Source of the DNA: Clostridium sp. JN-9
Lineage (GTDB): Bacteria; Bacillota; Clostridia; Clostridiales; Clostridiaceae
NCBI RefSeq assembly: GCF_004103695.1
Contig: NZ_CP035280.1
Span: forward strand, 1,426,001 to 1,490,000
Length of the DNA stretch: 64,000 nucleotides
Reading direction: 5' to 3'
A program made the translations under genes and the position numbers. The number at the start of each line of letters is the position of its first letter. Positions within the stretch are counted from its first letter, which is position 1. The notes under the pieces are model-generated. The model made no database searches and was not told the origin of the DNA. It saw only the letters and a program-made list of their open reading frames with translations. Positions 1 to 8,154 of the stretch are shown in pieces.

Positions 1-1
1 T

Positions 2-139
2 TATGTATTAAACCTTATCCCATCTAAGCTTAAAAGTGGTGTTAAATATTTGATCAGTGAACATACAAAGGGTGAAGAGGAAAAAGAGGTAATGGTAGCA
101 TCAAGGTTTAAAATAGAGGAACAAATCAAGTTGTTTTAA
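2..139 (+). CDS. C-terminal fragment of an upstream protein (partial)
   Basis: An open frame enters from the left edge and ends at TAA 137-139, giving about 45 residues that end in KIEEQIKLF. The charged, mostly helical tail was not assignable to a family. It ends 25 bases before the start of the next gene on the same strand, so the two may share a transcript. It is called real because the frame is open from the edge and a good ribosome site follows it; its function is unknown. Confidence 0.5.
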   Translation, partial: YVLNLIPSKLKSGVKYLISEHTKGEEEKEVMVASRFKIEEQIKLF

Positions 140-164
140 ATTATTAATAATGGAGGATGGAAGC

Positions 165-878
165 ATGGGTACAGAAAAAAGGGGTAAAATTATTTTATTT
201 TTAATGAGACATGGGCAGACTGTATTAAATAAAGCTGAAATAACTCAGGGATGGTGCGATGGAAATCTTACAGAAGAGGGAGCTAAAGCAGCTTTAAATG
301 CAGGAATAGGCCTTAGTGATGTAAAGTTCAAAGCAGTATACAGCAGCGATTTAGGAAGAGCAGTGAAAACAGCAGAAACTGTTATAAAAGAAAATAAAAA
401 TGGCAGCAGCTTAAATCTTAAAAAGCTTAAAGGATTAAGAGAATTAAATTTTGGAAAATATGAAGGACAAATGGAAAAGATACTGATAAAGGACATGCTT
501 CATTATATGAATGTAAGCTCCTTTAGGGAAGCTATGGAAAAATATGATTTTCAGAAGGAATTCTGCAATTGCTGTGCTGCCTTGGACGAAACAAATAAAG
601 CAGAGGATTATGATACAGTAATTAAAAGAGTTATGGATACTTTAAAGGAGATATGCCTTAAGAATTTAGATGATTTTAATGAAAATGTGCTTGTTGTAGC
701 TCATGGAGGAATAATAAGACTTATAATTGATCATTTAGATAAAAGCTTTAATGTAGAAAGTATAGATAATTTAAGCATTTCTAAGATTATATATGAAAAT
801 GGAAGCTTTAGGGTAGAATCTGTAAATGATAATAGTTACTATAAAAAAGGACAGGCACTGAAGAAAGAAACTATATAA
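165..878 (+). CDS. Histidine phosphatase / phosphoglycerate mutase-like protein
   Basis: About 237 residues of the histidine phosphatase superfamily. The catalytic RHG motif lies near residues 15-17 (MRHGQTVLN), an acidic general acid lies in the LRELNFGKYEG stretch, and the second histidine is in VVAHGG near residue 180. Family members remove or transfer phosphate through a phospho-histidine; substrates vary (phosphoglycerate, fructose-2,6-bisphosphate, cobalamin intermediates, phosphoserine) and cannot be told from sequence alone. I start it at ATG 165 rather than ATG 150 because GGAGG at 152-156 is the ribosome site and sits inside the longer reading. It ends at a strong terminator shared with the convergent gene. 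Confidence 0.85.
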   Translation: MGTEKRGKIILFLMRHGQTVLNKAEITQGWCDGNLTEEGAKAALNAGIGLSDVKFKAVYSSDLGRAVKTAETVIKENKNGSSLNLKKLKGLRELNFGKYEGQMEKILIKDMLHYMNVSSFREAMEKYDFQKEFCNCCAALDETNKAEDYDTVIKRVMDTLKEICLKNLDDFNENVLVVAHGGIIRLIIDHLDKSFNVESIDNLSISKIIYENGSFRVESVNDNSYYKKGQALKKETI

Positions 879-880
879 AA

Positions 881-917
881 AACCGCTGGCAGTTCATATT
901 GCCAGCAGTTTTTTTAT
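881..917. terminator. Bidirectional terminator between convergent genes
   Basis: Arms AACCGCTGGCA (881-891) and TGCCAGCAGTT (900-910) form an 11-bp stem with one mismatch or wobble. A T-run follows on the plus strand and an A-run precedes it, so it can stop both the phosphatase transcript and the opposite gene. The stop codon of the minus-strand gene lies in the T-run. Confidence 0.8.
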
Positions 918-1336
918 CTCATTCTTTGAATTTTTTGTGTTCTTTGAATTTTTGCAGCTTTTCCTTCTACAGGAACAAGATCTTTCTTTGTGGATAGATT
1001 TCTAATATTTATGATGGTAGTAGATTCAGTGCTTTGCTTGCCTTTTTTGCTTTTCTTGCCCTTAAGTCCCTGTACTATTAACAAATTACCCTGGGATAAC
1101 TGCATGAATTCAGGCTTTTTAAACCATCTGTTTCTCTTATAAACACATTTGACCACGCCTTTGCTTCTGTCAGGTCTAACCAGTAAAGTGGCAGTTAATT
1201 TATGGAATATCCATAGGATAGTTTTTTCTTCAATTTTCACAGAGACCACATTACCTTGTATTTGAGTTAATCTGTCTCCATATTTTTTTAAATAAGATTG
1301 TGTGTAGTACTGCGTTAGCTTTTCTTTAAAACTCAT
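914..1336 (-). CDS. Small basic protein of unknown function
   Basis: 140 residues, strongly basic, with a lysine-rich stretch (KGKKSKKGKQ) near residues 93-102 and a basic tail ending KIQRTQKIQRMR. The middle (about 25-90) is rich in alternating hydrophobic residues (VVSVKIEEK, ATLLVRP, LLIVQGLKG), as in a small beta-barrel. No signal peptide or membrane span is visible. I do not recognise the family. A GAGGAG ribosome site precedes the ATG on the minus strand. Its promoter should lie in 1337-1412 or in the adjacent copy of the 217-bp repeat. Confidence 0.6.
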   Translation of the reverse strand: MSFKEKLTQYYTQSYLKKYGDRLTQIQGNVVSVKIEEKTILWIFHKLTATLLVRPDRSKGVVKCVYKRNRWFKKPEFMQLSQGNLLIVQGLKGKKSKKGKQSTESTTIINIRNLSTKKDLVPVEGKAAKIQRTQKIQRMR

Positions 1337-1412
1337 ATTAATAACTCCTCTTCATATATATAATTTGTTTTTGATTACCATATTCAATAATTCCAGTAAA
1401 AGATAATTATAT

Positions 1413-1629
1413 ATATTATATCATATATTTTTTTGTTTTAAAACAATCATGACAAAACCAATTGGTTTGTTAGTATTATAACTATATTTTTAGCAATATG
1501 AATAAAAAAAATGTAGATAATTGTAGATTATTTTTTTGGTACAGAGTACCTAATATTATTACAATAGCTCTTACTTAATATTGAAGATTGTGGTATTATA
1601 GTATTTGTATGGATTTAGCATTATCATAC
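1413..1629. repeat. Left copy of a 217-bp direct repeat (target duplication)
   Basis: Identical, by reading base against base, to 3744-3960 at a constant offset of 2331. The two copies directly abut the outer ends of the IS element. The flanking base differs on both sides (T1412 against G3743, G1630 against A3961), so 217 bp is the full length. It carries the palindromes AAACCAATTGGTTT (1455-1468) and GGTACAGAGTACC (1538-1550) and a copy of the downstream promoter (1571-1599), here pointing into the IS. Confidence 0.9.
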
Positions 1630-1735
1630 GGGTTTTCAACACTTACTCCAATACATAATGAACTTATAGAATCAGAAAATGCTTTAAATACAAGGCTTTC
1701 CTGATTTTTTTCTTGTCAAATTTTGCGTTTTATAT

Positions 1736-1769
1736 GTTGTATGGTGTTGTATTATATGTTATAATAGAA
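1736..1769 (+). promoter_or_regulatory. Probable transposase promoter
   Basis: A TTGTAT -35-like box and TATAAT -10 box are separated by 17 bases just inside the left end of the IS, upstream of a GAGGTG ribosome site and ATG 1787. Coordinates are good to a few bases. Confidence 0.5.
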
Positions 1770-1786
1770 GTGAGGTGTGATATTAT

Positions 1787-3646
1787 ATGAAATTGAATTA
1801 CGATAAAAAATCTAAAGATCCTACTTACTTCATTCAGATGGGAATCAGAAATGGTAAGAAGACCACTACAAAAAATGTAAAACGAATTGGAAAATATTCT
1901 GAGCTGCTAGCAATTACCACTGATCCTCTTGAATATGCAAAAAAGCAGGTTGAGGAATTCAATAAAGAATATAAGGAAGGGAAAATCGACATAAACTTAA
2001 AGGTTGACTTTAGCGAAAAGCTTTCACCTACAAAAAATATCGCATCCAAATCCGCGCTACTTAATGTCGGTTATTTTATTCTGCAACATATATATCACGA
2101 CCTCAAACTTTCAGATTTTTTTCATGATATCAACAGTAATTCAAAGATTACCTTTGATTGTAATACAATCAACCGTTTCCTTACCTTTGCAAGGATTTTA
2201 GAACCAACATCAAAACTAGGGACATTTGACAAACTTGATTCCTATTACGAAAAACCATACTTTGAATACCAGCATATTTTACGCTTCATGGATTTGTTAG
2301 AGGATAACTACGACGAATATTTGGAACATTTATTCATTAATAGTAATAACATCATAAAAAGAAACACTTCCATATGTTATTTCGACTGTACAAATTATTA
2401 TTTTGAATCAGAAGATGAGGACGATGAATACGTAGATGAAGCCACTGGCGAGATTCTCAAAGGTCTTCGCAGATACGGCCTTTCAAAAGAACACCGTCCC
2501 AATCCAATTGTGCAGATGGGCCTATTTATGGACGGAGATGGAATCCCTATATCAATGTGCATTAACTCTGGTTCTGACAATGAGCAGAAATGTGCAGTTC
2601 CACTGGAACAGAAAATCACAAAAATGTTTAAAAATAAACAATTCATTTACTGTGCTGATGCAGGACTTGGCTCATTTAATATAAGAAAATTTAACTCCAT
2701 GGGTGGAAGAGCCTTTATTGTAACCCAGTCTGTAAAAAAACTTTCAGACAAACTAAAGGAAGCTGTTTTTAATGATTTTGATTATCGTCGGATTTCTGAT
2801 GATTCTCCTATTACTATCAGTTTTATGAAGGGATTCGATAGATTTGATAAAAAGAATTTACCCATTTATAACGATACTGTTTACAAAATCATAGATGCAG
2901 ACAGCGCCATGGATGTTGGCCTATATGAAAAGAGAACATATAAAAACGGTAAGTCCAGAATTGTAAAATCAAAAGCATTTCTAAAGCAAAAAATCATAAT
3001 TACATTTTCAAGAAAAATGATGGAATATCAAAGGCATATCAGAAATGCGCAGATTGAACGGGCTAAGAACTTACTCAACAATCAAAATATAGATAATATA
3101 AAAAAGGGACCTCATGATGTTACACGTTTCATCAAAAGGACATCAAAAGGTAATAATGGTGAAAAAGCCTCTGATCACTATGAAATTGATCAATCTATCA
3201 TTGATAGAGAAGAAAAATATGATGGGTATTACGCAGTTGCCACAAATTTGGATGATGATGCTAAATCAATACTTACTATAAATTCAAACCGTTATAAAAT
3301 CGAGGATTGTTTTCGGATACTAAAAAGCAATTTTAATGCAAGACCAGTTTATCACAGAAATCGCAACAGGATTATTGCACACTTCATGATTTGTTATACG
3401 TCTTTACTAATTTATCGTTTGCTTGAAAACAAGCTAGACCTGCAAGGAACACATTTTACAGCAGATGATATTCTTGAAACGCTACGTAATATGAATGTCA
3501 TGAATACACAGGATGCTTTTTATACAGCAACATATACAGGAAGCCAAGTATGTACAGCGTTAAATGGCCTATTTAATTTAGGCTTAGATAAAAAATATTA
3601 TCTTCCTAAAGAACTGAATAAGAAAATAAAAAAATTTCTAAGTTGA
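1787..3646 (+). CDS. IS1634-family DDE transposase
   Basis: 619 residues, the usual size for this family, and apparently intact. The first catalytic Asp is in ICYFDCTNYYFES (about residue 200) and the second in YCADAGLGS (about 292). The C-terminal E signature is NRYKIEDCFRILKSNFNARPVYH (about 505-525), matching the Y-(2)-E-D-x-FR-x-LK pattern with the RPVYH tail typical of IS1634/IS1549 types. It cuts and pastes the surrounding element. A GAGGTG ribosome site lies 6-8 bases before the ATG. Read-through from the hydrogenase promoter copy at 1571-1599 could also transcribe it. Confidence 0.93.
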   Translation: MKLNYDKKSKDPTYFIQMGIRNGKKTTTKNVKRIGKYSELLAITTDPLEYAKKQVEEFNKEYKEGKIDINLKVDFSEKLSPTKNIASKSALLNVGYFILQHIYHDLKLSDFFHDINSNSKITFDCNTINRFLTFARILEPTSKLGTFDKLDSYYEKPYFEYQHILRFMDLLEDNYDEYLEHLFINSNNIIKRNTSICYFDCTNYYFESEDEDDEYVDEATGEILKGLRRYGLSKEHRPNPIVQMGLFMDGDGIPISMCINSGSDNEQKCAVPLEQKITKMFKNKQFIYCADAGLGSFNIRKFNSMGGRAFIVTQSVKKLSDKLKEAVFNDFDYRRISDDSPITISFMKGFDRFDKKNLPIYNDTVYKIIDADSAMDVGLYEKRTYKNGKSRIVKSKAFLKQKIIITFSRKMMEYQRHIRNAQIERAKNLLNNQNIDNIKKGPHDVTRFIKRTSKGNNGEKASDHYEIDQSIIDREEKYDGYYAVATNLDDDAKSILTINSNRYKIEDCFRILKSNFNARPVYHRNRNRIIAHFMICYTSLLIYRLLENKLDLQGTHFTADDILETLRNMNVMNTQDAFYTATYTGSQVCTALNGLFNLGLDKKYYLPKELNKKIKKFLS

Positions 3647-3678
3647 TGTTTTCATACAACATTTTTAAAATAAGAAAA

Positions 3679-3718
3679 GAGAAGGAAAGCCTCTATTTAC
3701 TGGGGTTCCTTCTCTAAA
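3679..3718 (+). terminator. Transposase terminator
   Basis: A 9-bp perfect stem, GAGAAGGAA (3679-3687) and TTCCTTCTC (3706-3714), is followed by an A/T-rich tail inside the IS. It would limit transposase transcription running into the hyp operon. Confidence 0.7.
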
Positions 3719-3743
3719 TTTTTATTTAAGTGTTGAAAATGAG

Positions 3744-3960
3744 ATATTATATCATATATTTTTTTGTTTTAAAACAATCATGACAAAACCAATTGGTTTG
3801 TTAGTATTATAACTATATTTTTAGCAATATGAATAAAAAAAATGTAGATAATTGTAGATTATTTTTTTGGTACAGAGTACCTAATATTATTACAATAGCT
3901 CTTACTTAATATTGAAGATTGTGGTATTATAGTATTTGTATGGATTTAGCATTATCATAC
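3744..3960. repeat. Right copy of the 217-bp direct repeat, carrying the hyp operon promoter
   Basis: Second copy of 1413-1629. Removing the IS and one copy rejoins the flank ending at 1412 to AATAATATGTTG at 3961, so the ancestral sequence was a single promoter region upstream of hypC. The copy holds the palindromes AAACCAATTGGTTT (3786-3799) and GGTACAGAGTACC (3869-3881). Confidence 0.9.
3902..3930 (+). promoter_or_regulatory. Probable promoter of the hyp-hydrogenase operon
   Basis: A TTACTT -35-like box (3902-3907), a 17-base spacer and a TATTAT -10 box (3925-3930) lie about 70 bases before hypC. The GGTACAGAGTACC dyad lies about 20 bases upstream of the -35 box, a usual place for a regulator. 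Boxes were found by eye; no start site is known. Confidence 0.45.
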
Positions 3961-4002
3961 AATAATATGTTGTTAATATAACAGCTCACAGGAGGGATTA
4001 TC

Positions 4003-4230
4003 ATGTGCCTTGGTGTACCATTAAAAGTAATAAAAATTCATGGAAAAGAAGCTGTTGGTGAAATAAATAACATAACTAAGAAAATAAGGATAGACTTTGT
4101 TCCCAATGTGCAAATTGGCGATTTTGTAATGGTCCATGCAGGATTTGCCCTGGATGTAATGGAAAAGGAAGATGCAAATGAAACCATTGATATTCTAAAT
4201 CAGGTTATGGAGAAAGAAAATGAACTATGA
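4003..4230 (+). CDS. hypC: Hydrogenase maturation chaperone HypC
   Basis: 75 residues beginning MCLGVP, the family signature whose Cys2 (exposed after Met removal) holds the Fe(CN)2CO unit together with HypD. HypC carries the iron centre to the hydrogenase large subunit. It has an AGGAGG ribosome site. It is the first gene of the hydrogenase operon; its end overlaps hypD by 11 bases, suggesting coupled translation. Confidence 0.97.
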   Translation: MCLGVPLKVIKIHGKEAVGEINNITKKIRIDFVPNVQIGDFVMVHAGFALDVMEKEDANETIDILNQVMEKENEL

Positions 4231-5263
4231 TTTAAAAACTATTAATGAATATACAAATAAAATAAACATTATGGAAGTCTGTGGAACACATACTGTGGCC
4301 ATCAGTAAATTTGGATTTAGAAGTGCATTCAATAAAAATATAAATCTAATATCAGGGCCGGGATGCCCGGTGTGTGTAACACCTCAATACTATATAGATT
4401 ATATTTATGATTTATCCCTTAATAAGGAAATCATAATATGTACCTATGGAGACATGATAAGAGTACCTGGGCGAACACCAGACAGGACATTGGAAGGCGC
4501 CAGAGCACTTGGAGCAAATGTTAAGATGGTTTACTCCATTATGGATTCCCTTAATGTTGCAGTGGAAAATCCTGATAAAAAAATAGTATTTCTTGCAGTA
4601 GGATTTGAAACTACCACTGCTCACACAGCTGTAGCTATAAAAGAAGCTGAAGCAGGAAATATTAAAAACTTTTATGTACTTTCCATGCATAAACTTGTGG
4701 AACCTGTAATGCGTACTCTGCTTGAAAACAAGGAATTGCAGATACATGGATTTTTATGTCCCGGTCATGTTGCAGCTATTTTGGGACAGGATGGATTTAT
4801 GTTTCTTAATGAATACAAATCCATTGGGGTTATTGCAGGGTTTGAAGCACAGGACATTATTAATGCTGTAGGAACCATAATTGATATGAAGAAAAACGGT
4901 GAAACCGGAGTTAAAAACTGCTACAGCAGATTAGTATCCAAAGAAGGAAATAAAGTTGCATTAAATTTAATAAATGAAGTTTTCCATGCTGAAACAGATT
5001 ACTGGAGGGGAATTGGTCCTATAAAAGACAGCAGCTTAAAGCTAAAGGATAAATATAAAAAATACGATATTGAGCAGATTTACCCCGTAGACAGAAGTCA
5101 TGTAAATAATAGTACAGGCTGCCAGTGCGGTGAAGTATTAATAGGCAAAATAAAGCCTAATCAATGCAGATTGTTTAAAAAAGTATGCAGCCCTGAAAAT
5201 CCTGTAGGACCATGTATGGTTTCTTCTGAGGGAAGCTGCGGTGCATATTATAAATATTTTTAG
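4220..5263 (+). CDS. hypD: Hydrogenase maturation protein HypD
   Basis: 347 residues. This Fe-S scaffold assembles the Fe(CN)2CO group. Visible family motifs are MEVCGTHT (residue 19 on), GPGCPVCVTP (near 45-55), a CPGHV motif near 178 and the C-terminal cysteine cluster for the 4Fe-4S site (GCQCGEVLIG, then single cysteines to the end). Length is normal. It starts inside the end of hypC and is followed by hypE after 17 bases. Confidence 0.97.
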   Translation: MNYDLKTINEYTNKINIMEVCGTHTVAISKFGFRSAFNKNINLISGPGCPVCVTPQYYIDYIYDLSLNKEIIICTYGDMIRVPGRTPDRTLEGARALGANVKMVYSIMDSLNVAVENPDKKIVFLAVGFETTTAHTAVAIKEAEAGNIKNFYVLSMHKLVEPVMRTLLENKELQIHGFLCPGHVAAILGQDGFMFLNEYKSIGVIAGFEAQDIINAVGTIIDMKKNGETGVKNCYSRLVSKEGNKVALNLINEVFHAETDYWRGIGPIKDSSLKLKDKYKKYDIEQIYPVDRSHVNNSTGCQCGEVLIGKIKPNQCRLFKKVCSPENPVGPCMVSSEGSCGAYYKYF

Positions 5264-5280
5264 TTTAGGAGACATCGACT

Positions 5281-6282
5281 ATGGAAGATATAATTTCACT
5301 TTCTTATGGTAATGGCGGTACAAAAACAGATAGTCTTATAAAAAAATATCTGCTTCCCAATTTTGGTAATAATCTTTTAAATGTTTTAGGAGATGGAGCA
5401 CTATTAAATACTTCAAATGAAATTGCCTTTTCTACAGACAGTTTTGTAATATATCCATTGTTTTTCCCCGGCGGTGATATTGGAAAATTAAGCGTATGCG
5501 GTACAGTTAATGATCTTCTTATGTGCGGCAGTATTCCAAAATATTTAAGCTTATCATTTATTATTGAAGAAGGTTTTTTAATAAATGATTTTGAAAAAAT
5601 AGTAAAGTCTGTTGCTTTAACTGTAGAAAAAGCAGGTGTTCAGATTGTCACTGGTGACACTAAAGTAGTTGATAAAGGACATGGACATGGTATTTATATA
5701 AATACCTCTGGAATTGGGGAAAGAATAAAGGGTATAAATCTTGGAAAACACAGGATCAATCCAGGAGATAAGGTAATAGTCACAGGAAACTGCGGGGATC
5801 ACGGCATTTCCGTTTTATGTGCAAGAGAAAAACTGTTTGAGGGAAATTTAAAATCAGATTGTAATCCTTTAAATAATGTTATATATGAAATATTAAAATT
5901 CGGCGATAAAGTTAAAATCTTAAGGGATCCAACCAGGGGAGGTGTGGCAACAACTTTAAATGAATTTGCTGAAGATACTGAAATATGCATTGAGTTAGAT
6001 GAAAACAAGATACCTGTAGACAAAAGTATAGGATCTGCCTGTGATCTTTTGGGATTAGATCCTCTTTACAGTGCTAATGAGGGTAAAGCAATAGCTATAG
6101 TAAGTGCTGAAGTATGTGATAATGTTATAGATAATTTAAAGAAAATAGATATTTCAAAAGATGCCGCCGTAATAGGTGAAGTTACCAGCTTTATGCCTGG
6201 GAAGGTAATTTTAAATACTCCTTATGGAGGAAGAAAAATATTAAACAAATTAAGTTATGACATGCTGCCAAGAATCTGCTGA
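5281..6282 (+). CDS. hypE: Hydrogenase maturation protein HypE
   Basis: 333 residues, AIR-synthase-like fold. HypE dehydrates its carbamoylated C-terminal cysteine to a thiocyanate, the source of the active-site cyanide. The protein ends exactly in PRIC, the essential tail. The N-terminal YGNGGTKTDSLI and GDGALLNT stretches and the VTGDTKVVDKG and DPTRGG motifs match the family. No hypF is present in the window, so the carbamoyl donor enzyme must be encoded elsewhere. Confidence 0.96.
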   Translation: MEDIISLSYGNGGTKTDSLIKKYLLPNFGNNLLNVLGDGALLNTSNEIAFSTDSFVIYPLFFPGGDIGKLSVCGTVNDLLMCGSIPKYLSLSFIIEEGFLINDFEKIVKSVALTVEKAGVQIVTGDTKVVDKGHGHGIYINTSGIGERIKGINLGKHRINPGDKVIVTGNCGDHGISVLCAREKLFEGNLKSDCNPLNNVIYEILKFGDKVKILRDPTRGGVATTLNEFAEDTEICIELDENKIPVDKSIGSACDLLGLDPLYSANEGKAIAIVSAEVCDNVIDNLKKIDISKDAAVIGEVTSFMPGKVILNTPYGGRKILNKLSYDMLPRIC

Positions 6283-6305
6283 TAGGAATATAGGAGGAGG
6301 ATATT

Positions 6306-6728
6306 ATGCATAAAGGAGAGATTAAAGAGATAAAAAGGGAAGAACTTTTACCATTAGCTGAAAAACTCTTTAATGAGAAAAGAAGACTTGTAATTATGAA
6401 TGGCTATGTGGATAAGCAGGGCAATAACGTTGTTGTTTATAATTTCGATATTGATGGTAATATAGTAACTTACCTTTGCAGGGGATATGACTGCCTTCCA
6501 TCCCTGACTTCAATATACAAGGGGGCAGTTCAATGGTGTGAAGAAGAAATATGCGAAATGATGCCAATTGAATTTACAGGATTAAATAAAAGCGGAAGAT
6601 TGTTCCTGCCAGATGATTTTGATGGAACAGGCCAGATTTTAGTAACTCCCCTTTCTGATTTAAAGAAGGATAATATTTCAGAAGACAATAAAAGTTATAT
6701 AAATAAAGAATATAAGGGGGAAAATTAA
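6306..6728 (+). CDS. mbhK: Hydrogenase NuoC-like subunit (MbhK/EchD type)
   Basis: 140 residues, similar to the NuoC/30-kDa family. The C-terminal half carries the family stretch QWCEEEICEMMPIEFTGL (about 79-96), equivalent to the conserved E-R-E-x-Y-D-M-x-G-I-x-F motif, followed by a degenerate R-x-x-L-P-D-D-F. This subunit supports the catalytic subunit on the cytoplasmic arm. It is small, as in Ech/Mbh enzymes. One base separates its stop from the next gene. The symbol follows Pyrococcus mbh by position and similarity. Confidence 0.85.
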   Translation: MHKGEIKEIKREELLPLAEKLFNEKRRLVIMNGYVDKQGNNVVVYNFDIDGNIVTYLCRGYDCLPSLTSIYKGAVQWCEEEICEMMPIEFTGLNKSGRLFLPDDFDGTGQILVTPLSDLKKDNISEDNKSYINKEYKGEN

Positions 6729-6729
6729 T

Positions 6730-7812
6730 ATGAGTTATGTTGTACCAATTGGACCATATCATCCCTCTCTGGAGGAACCAGTTCATGTTAAGCTCTATAC
6801 AGAAGGTGAATACATTTCCAAAGCAGATGTGTTTATAGGATATAATCACAGGGGTATTGAAAAACTCACAACGGAAAGAAACTTTATTCAGACAATTACA
6901 TTAGTAGAGAGAACATGCGGGATCTGTTCCCATACACATGCTATGTCATATTGCATGGCACTTGAAAATATAGCATCTATGGAGGTGCCTAAAAGAGGAT
7001 CTTATATAAGGGTAATTACTTCAGAGCTTGAAAGGCTTCATTCTCACTTTTTATGGTTAGGACTTGCATCCCATATAATTGGATTTGATTCAGCATTTAT
7101 GTACTCGTTTACCGCAAGGGAAAAGGTCATGGAAATGCTGGAATTAATAAGTGGTAACAGAGTTAATTATGCCATGAATATAGTTGGAGGAGCAAGAAGA
7201 GATATATCTAAGGAAACTCTGAAGCAGCTGTTAAAAAACATTAAAGAGATGAAAGAACCATATAAAAAGCTTTTGGATATATTCTTGCAGGACAAGACCA
7301 TAGCAATGAGAACCAAAGGAGTAGGAAAGCTTACCTATGAAGATGCCTTTACCTATGGAGCTGTTGGCCCTCATGGAAGAGCATCAGGAATGAAAATTGA
7401 TGCAAGAAAGAATGACCCATACTGCTGTTATGAAGATTTTGACTTTAATATGGTGGTACAGGAAGGCGGAGATGTTTTTTCAAGAGCTGTGGTAAGGCTC
7501 TTAGAAATAGAGGAAAGCTGCAAAATAATAACTCAGGCTGTAAATAATATGCCGGACACTCCTATAAATTTAGGTATTAAAATGCCAAGGATACCTGAGG
7601 GAGAATTTATTATAAGGACAGAAGCTCCAAGAGGAGAAGTGACATATTATGTAGTTACTGATGATAAACAGCACAATCTCAGAGTAAGCATTCATGTGCC
7701 AACCTTTAAAAATGCAGCTACTGTTCCGGTTATGATGAAAGGAAATACAGTGGCAGATGCAGGATTAATAATTGCCAGTATTGATCCATGCTTCTCCTGT
7801 CTGGACAGATAA
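6730..7812 (+). CDS. mbhL: Group 4 [NiFe] hydrogenase large (catalytic) subunit
   Basis: 360 residues of the NuoD/hydrogenase large-subunit family. All four nickel-site cysteines are present: RTCGIC near residue 61-66 and DPCFSC at the extreme C-terminus. The C-terminal pair marks it as a hydrogenase and not a complex I subunit. It ends DPCFSCLDR, with no peptide left to cleave, so it should not need a HycI/HyaD-type endopeptidase, and none is seen nearby. This agrees with CooH-like group 4 enzymes. The stop overlaps the hypA start by one base (TAATG). Confidence 0.95.
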   Translation: MSYVVPIGPYHPSLEEPVHVKLYTEGEYISKADVFIGYNHRGIEKLTTERNFIQTITLVERTCGICSHTHAMSYCMALENIASMEVPKRGSYIRVITSELERLHSHFLWLGLASHIIGFDSAFMYSFTAREKVMEMLELISGNRVNYAMNIVGGARRDISKETLKQLLKNIKEMKEPYKKLLDIFLQDKTIAMRTKGVGKLTYEDAFTYGAVGPHGRASGMKIDARKNDPYCCYEDFDFNMVVQEGGDVFSRAVVRLLEIEESCKIITQAVNNMPDTPINLGIKMPRIPEGEFIIRTEAPRGEVTYYVVTDDKQHNLRVSIHVPTFKNAATVPVMMKGNTVADAGLIIASIDPCFSCLDR

Positions 7813-8153
7813 TGCACGAGCTTTCTGTTACTCAGAATATAATAGGTATTTCCTGCGATGAGATGAAAAAGCATCCCGGAGTAAAGGTTTTAGAAATAAG
7901 GATTGCAGTAGGAGAGCTTACAGGACTTATTCCACAGTGCATTCAGTATTATTTTGATATAGCAAGCAGGGGAACTCTGGTTGAAGGCGCAAAGCTTAAA
8001 ATAAAGAAAATTCCCCTTTCTATAAAGTGTAATGAATGCGGGAAGGAAAGTATTGTGAAGGTTGGACAATTTGTATGCCCAAACTGCGGCAGTGATAATT
8101 TTAAATTAAATACTGGAAAAGAATTTTATATTGAAAGCTTGGAGGTAGAGTAA
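7812..8153 (+). CDS. hypA: Nickel insertion protein HypA
   Basis: 113 residues starting MHELSVTQ, where His2 is the nickel ligand and Glu3 its partner. A zinc site of two CxxC pairs (CNECG and CPNCG) lies near residues 74-100. It works with HypB to add nickel to the large subunit. I chose the ATG at 7812 because MHE is invariant at the N-terminus; an upstream frame extension would destroy this. Confidence 0.96.
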   Translation: MHELSVTQNIIGISCDEMKKHPGVKVLEIRIAVGELTGLIPQCIQYYFDIASRGTLVEGAKLKIKKIPLSIKCNECGKESIVKVGQFVCPNCGSDNFKLNTGKEFYIESLEVE

Positions 8154-8154
8154 T

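Larger units (their letters stand above)
1630..3743 (+). mobile_element. IS1634-family insertion sequence
   Basis: A 2114-bp element between the 217-bp direct repeats. Its ends hold an inverted repeat of 13 bp, TTTTCAACACTTA at 1633-1645 and its complement at 3727-3739; the outermost 3-4 bases do not pair. It holds one transposase gene and its own terminator. IS1634 of Mycoplasma mycoides and the related IS1549 of Mycobacterium smegmatis are known for long, variable target duplications, so the 217-bp repeats fit this family. Nothing in the element looks broken. Confidence 0.88.

Noticed and set aside
150-164. ATG 150 as the start of the histidine phosphatase
   Set aside because: The sequence right after it is the GGAGG ribosome site for ATG 165, so the longer start is not usable in the normal way.
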